Source: Acidobacteriota bacterium (GTDB lineage Bacteria > Acidobacteriota > Terriglobia > Terriglobales > Acidobacteriaceae). From it: a stretch of DNA of 64,000 nucleotides. The notes under the pieces were generated by a model that was given only the letters and a program-made list of their open reading frames with translations, made no database searches and was not told the origin of the DNA. Numbering within the stretch: the stretch's first letter is position 1; every line of letters begins with the position of its first letter. Below are positions 61,123 to 64,000 of the stretch, piece after piece. Location of the stretch: positions 1 to 64,000 of the forward strand of contig JAJYVU010000010.1 of the NCBI GenBank assembly GCA_021791875.1, written 5' to 3'. The translations under genes were made by a program, and so were the position numbers.

Positions 61123-61686
61123 CTACGCTTTGGATGAAGGAGTACTTGCGAATTTCCTGGACGGCGGGCTCACCTTCGGCACGAATGGCAACAGCCGCTC
61201 GACCAGCTTGCCTAAGGGAACGCCGTATGCCGGTCCGATTCCGTGGAGCTTCTCAATCGGCGATGGGTAGCGTATCTCCCAGAAGTATGGATCGAAGATC
61301 TCCAGTGCACCTTCGACTGTCAGCCGTCCAGAACGCATGGGGAACCTATCCAAGATAACTGCTTTTAAATCGAACCGCGCCTCGCGCGATGCAAACTGCC
61401 TTCCGAGCTTTAGTAGATGGTGACCCCATGCGCAGTTCGACTTCGTAAGCCCAAGCGCAGGATCAACGCTCCTCAGGCTTTTTGGGTCGAAAACGATACA
61501 TCCCACACCTATAAGCGCTGCCTTCAAGTACATTTCTATCGCGCTGTGGGCTAAAACCGAGGCCGGAAATGAAAGCGCCGGGTTTCCGGTCTGGAAAAGT
61601 GTTTGCGAACCCAAATAGTTGAACTGGGCATTGACCGCCCACGTAAAAGCGTCACTTGCGTGCCCAGCGATCGGCGTGTATCCCAT
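61123..61686 (-). CDS. HEPN-like helical protein
   Basis: 187 residues. GHASDAFTWAVNAQFNYLGS, then SFPASVLAHSAIEMYLKAAL and NCAWGHHLLKLGRQFASRE resemble a HEPN-type helical fold, in which a helix with xxHSAIExxLKA is characteristic. A strict catalytic RxxxxxH is not evident. GGAGGATT precedes the ATG. Base composition is distinctly less GC-rich than the neighbouring mtnA and kinase genes, which suggests recent acquisition. No partner nucleotidyltransferase (MNT) gene is adjacent. Function unknown. HEPN proteins often act as toxins or in defence. Confidence 0.6.
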   Translation of the reverse strand: MGYTPIAGHASDAFTWAVNAQFNYLGSQTLFQTGNPALSFPASVLAHSAIEMYLKAALIGVGCIVFDPKSLRSVDPALGLTKSNCAWGHHLLKLGRQFASREARFDLKAVILDRFPMRSGRLTVEGALEIFDPYFWEIRYPSPIEKLHGIGPAYGVPLGKLVERLLPFVPKVSPPSRKFASTPSSKA

Positions 61687-61725
61687 GCTCGAATCCTCCG
61701 AAACCGAGAATCACTGCTCGCATCT

Positions 61726-62784
61726 TTACACCCCCACCTTCACCCCAGCCAGCTCCGCCAGCGCTTCCGGATACGGCGCCTTGATCACGCCCCGCTCGGT
61801 AATGATCGCCGTTACATACTCCGCCGGAGTCACATCGAACGCTGGATTCTCAATATCGGCGTCGTGCGGCGTCAATTGCTTGCCGCCGTGGTGCGTCACC
61901 TCCCGCGCCGGCCGCTCCTCAATCGGAATGGCCTCGCCCGTGCGCGTTTCCATGTCAATCGTCGACCACGGAGCCGCCACATAAAACGGAATTCCATGCT
62001 CCTTGGCCAGCACCGCCACACCGTAGGTCCCGATCTTGTTCGCAACGTCGCCATTCGCCGCAATCCGATCCGCGCCCACCACCACCGCATGAATCTTCCC
62101 GCGCCGCATCATGCTCGCCGCCATGTTGTCGCAGATCACCGTCGTCGGAATCTTGTCGTGCAGCAGTTCCCACGCCGTCAGACGCGCACCCTGCAGAAAT
62201 GGCCTTGTCTCATCGGCATAGACACGAATCTCCGCGCCGTTCTCCACCGCCGCCCGGATCACGCCCAGCGCCGTCCCATAACCGCATGTCGCCAGCGCGC
62301 CCGCATTGCAGTGCGTCAGCACGCCGCCCTGCTTCGGCAGCAACTCCGCGCCGTTCGCACCCATCGTCCGGCAGGTCGAAATGTCCTCGTCGTACATCTT
62401 CTGCGCTTCGGCAATCAGCGCCTCCTGAATTTGCGCGACGGTCGCTCCCGGCCTCGCCGCCAGATCGCCATACAGCTTCCGCATCCGGTCAATCGCCCAG
62501 AACAGGTTTACCGCTGTCGGACGCGTCGCAGCCAGCACGCGGCAAATCTCTTCAAACTCCGGTGTCAGCGCTTCCACCGTCTTGGCCTGGCTCTGCTTCA
62601 CGCCCAGCGCCACGCCCATGGCAGCCGATACTCCAATCGCCGGCGCACCACGCACGACCATGGTCGTGATCACGTCGGCCACCTGCTCGTAACTGGTGGC
62701 GAGTACATAGGTCTCTTCAAACGGCAGCCGGGTCTGGTCGAGAAAATCGACGCCCGTATCGGTCCACTTCAGCGTAGGAATCAT
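61726..62784 (-). CDS. mtnA: Methylthioribose-1-phosphate isomerase
   Basis: 352 residues of the MtnA/eIF2B-alpha-like family. [18 protein letters not shown] and [19 protein letters not shown] carry the catalytic Cys. [20 protein letters not shown] carries the catalytic Asp, and [11 protein letters not shown] follows. It converts methylthioribose-1-phosphate to methylthioribulose-1-phosphate in methionine salvage. No other salvage gene is adjacent. The start appears leaderless (TAAACT plus six bases). Confidence 0.96.
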   Translation of the reverse strand: MIPTLKWTDTGVDFLDQTRLPFEETYVLATSYEQVADVITTMVVRGAPAIGVSAAMGVALGVKQSQAKTVEALTPEFEEICRVLAATRPTAVNLFWAIDRMRKLYGDLAARPGATVAQIQEALIAEAQKMYDEDISTCRTMGANGAELLPKQGGVLTHCNAGALATCGYGTALGVIRAAVENGAEIRVYADETRPFLQGARLTAWELLHDKIPTTVICDNMAASMMRRGKIHAVVVGADRIAANGDVANKIGTYGVAVLAKEHGIPFYVAAPWSTIDMETRTGEAIPIEERPAREVTHHGGKQLTPHDADIENPAFDVTPAEYVTAIITERGVIKAPYPEALAELAGVKVGV

Positions 62785-62796
62785 GCCTGAAGTTTA
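62785..62796 (-). promoter_or_regulatory. -10-like TAAACT placed for leaderless mtnA
   Basis: On the minus strand TAAACT (62796-62791) is followed by six bases and the ATG at 62784. No Shine-Dalgarno sequence is present, which leaves no room for a leader riboswitch. Confidence 0.5.
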
Positions 62797-63294
62797 ATGC
62801 AGACGCACCCACGAACCTAACCCGGCGGATCGCCACCCTCCGTACCGGCCGTCCGCGGGCAAAGGCAATTGCAACCCCACCGCAGGGAAGTTAATGAGAA
62901 CCTGCACCCCGCTTCCGTGATGATCTCGGAGGCTTAGCTCCCCCGGCACACTGCCAAAGTTTCGCAACTAAAGTTCTTGCTACCCCATTTACTGATACCT
63001 ACCCTGAAACCGCTATGTGCAACCAAAGTGTATTACCACGGTAATTACTCCGGCAGCCTGAAGCTCTCTTGCGACTGAAAAACAAGAATGCATATCAACT
63101 ATTCGACAACATCTACAGCCTGCTACCATTTCCGTCCTTGACGACTCAGGACCTCAACCGTCATCCTGTTGCCGTACAGGAATAGAATCAGATATCTTCA
63201 GCTAGGTCGCTGATGTCCGCCCCGACGCTCCGGGGCTCGCAAAATCGAAAATCGCTCCCATGACAGGAGCGTACCTGCAAGTCAGAGAACGACG
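62785..63294. other. Gene-free, comparatively AT-rich spacer
   Basis: About 510 bases between the divergent mtnA and zinc-ribbon genes. No coding frame is convincing. G+C content is visibly lower than in the rest of the window, especially 62950-63190. A dyad TACCACGGTA sits at about 63034-63043. I found no match to a riboswitch or stable RNA that I know. Confidence 0.5.
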
Positions 63295-63537
63295 ATGAAG
63301 CACTGCAAATTCTGCCAATCTCCAGACATATTCCGAGTAGCTCGCCAGGGTTTTCTCCAGAAGAAGATTTACAGCCTTTTCGGACGCTATCCATGGGAAT
63401 GTCCGCATTGCCGGCGCATCAGCATCCTTGCCGACCGAGGAAACTCCAGGGGTAACTACCGCCGGTCCAGCCGGCGGAAAACGGAAAGTACAGCTCCATT
63501 GGCCCGCCCGGTACAAGATTCTGCCTCCGAACAGTAA
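63295..63537 (+). CDS. Small zinc-ribbon protein
   Basis: 80 residues. Two CxxC knuckles (C4/C7 in KHCKFCQS and C36/C39 in WECPHCRR) are spaced as in a treble-clef zinc ribbon. Between them is a basic hydrophobic segment, RQGFLQKKIYSLFGRYPW. The second half is Ser/Arg-rich and probably disordered. There is no clear Shine-Dalgarno sequence (AGAGAACGACG precedes the ATG). It may bind nucleic acid or be a membrane-adjacent protein of the type seen in this phylum. Function unknown. Confidence 0.6.
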   Translation: MKHCKFCQSPDIFRVARQGFLQKKIYSLFGRYPWECPHCRRISILADRGNSRGNYRRSSRRKTESTAPLARPVQDSASEQ

Positions 63538-63704
63538 CCGCAATCCATAGAACAATCCCGGCAAACTCTTCTCAGGAAAATCCCCCTGCCATCTGCGGCT
63601 CGTGCCCCTGTGACAACCACTTTTCTTTCAGGATCGCCCACTCTCTTTTCGTGCCTTACCACGCCAACCGAATGTCACCATGGATAATCGAAGAGAGGTG
63701 CCCG

Positions 63705-64000
63705 ATGCACGCACTTGAGTCATGGGATGCGCAACTGGTGCGGATCGTGGATGCAGCAACCGCCAGAGCACAGGCCGTCTCGGGTCACTGGCTCGCCTGC
63801 CATCCCGGATGCACCCAATGCTGCCACGGCGTTTTCTCCATCTCGCAGATGGATGCGATCCGCCTGCGTCGTGGCCTCGACGAACTTGCCGGGACCGATC
63901 CCATGCGGGCCTCGGCCGTCATCGATCGCGCCCGTCAAGCCGTCTCCCGGCTCTCCCCCGAATTTCCCGGCGATCCTGCCACCGGCATCTTCGCCGAATC
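63705..64000 (+). CDS. YkgJ-family cysteine-cluster protein (truncated by window end)
   Basis: The first 98 codons are visible. The cysteine cluster ACHPGCTQCCHG has Cys32, Cys36, Cys39 and Cys40, the start of the CxxxCxxCC motif of YkgJ (UPF0153) zinc- or iron-chelating proteins. GAGAGGTG precedes the ATG at 63705. The rest of the gene lies beyond 64000, so length and the second half of the cluster cannot be judged. Confidence 0.85.
   Translation, partial: MHALESWDAQLVRIVDAATARAQAVSGHWLACHPGCTQCCHGVFSISQMDAIRLRRGLDELAGTDPMRASAVIDRARQAVSRLSPEFPGDPATGIFAE

Noticed and set aside
62785-62950. SAM-type riboswitch upstream of mtnA
   Set aside because: No SAM riboswitch core is recognisable, and a -10-like hexamer six bases before the ATG leaves no leader.

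Overview
The window looks like chromosomal DNA from an Acidobacteriota member, most likely the Terriglobia/Acidobacteriaceae group. This is inferred from gene content and is not proven. Base composition is fairly high in G+C. The cell envelope is Gram-negative: LptB with a giant LptC/LptA-type protein, several small outer-membrane beta-barrels, and lipid-type ABC exporters. The housekeeping proteins have the style of that phylum. I see no rRNA, tRNA, CRISPR array or prophage. The only mobile-DNA traces are an IS3-type transposase remnant and IS-end-like repeats in the first 420 bases.

Layout. 1-4.6 kb: IS relics, then a minus-strand operon of sigma-54 activator, sensor kinase and proline-rich lipoprotein, divergent from a rhodanese gene. 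5.4-13.2 kb: mostly plus-strand metabolic and envelope genes (M20 peptidase, mobA, an orphan MlaF-like ATPase, a lipocalin-like protein, a PA2779-like small protein, nadE, a DsbA-like protein). 13.4-16 kb: ECF sigma/anti-sigma pair, fasciclin protein, and a 75-residue conserved-looking protein behind a structured leader. 16-21.8 kb: M1 aminopeptidase, a membrane protein, and a CorC-type protein coupled to a lone DppB-like permease. 21.8-26 kb (minus): glycolytic operon gap-ridA-pgk-tpiA and a phosphoesterase.

26-43 kb is a plus-strand housekeeping core. A block lptC/A-lptB-rpoN-hpf-rapZ (the order familiar from Proteobacteria, without ptsN) is followed by an MsbA-like exporter. Then comes yicC-gmk-rpoZ-coaBC-udg-priA (the order familiar from Firmicutes). 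43-51 kb (minus): murB, a WecG-type glycosyltransferase, two neighbouring ABC-F ATPases, and feoA-feoB. 51-56.7 kb: a conserved small protein, three tandem paralogous beta-barrels, a DUF1810 protein, a tannase-family esterase and an ABM-domain monooxygenase. 56.8-62.8 kb (minus): ABC exporter, small membrane protein, gluconokinase, KDG-type sugar kinase, HEPN-like protein and mtnA. The end holds a gene-poor spacer, a zinc-ribbon miniprotein and a truncated YkgJ-type cysteine-cluster gene.

Two non-coding patterns recur. First, several genes without a Shine-Dalgarno sequence have a TAnnnT hexamer exactly 6 (or 7) bases before the start codon (rhodanese, nadE, the phosphoesterase, rapZ, coaBC, mtnA and an 8-codon mini-ORF before the exporter). 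This suggests leaderless mRNAs. Second, a dispersed ~110-bp palindromic element is present in one intact copy (10307-10419) and three diverged or partial copies. The most system-like unexplained locus is a near-consensus promoter, a 56-nt nested hairpin leader and a small basic protein at 15.7-16.1 kb.
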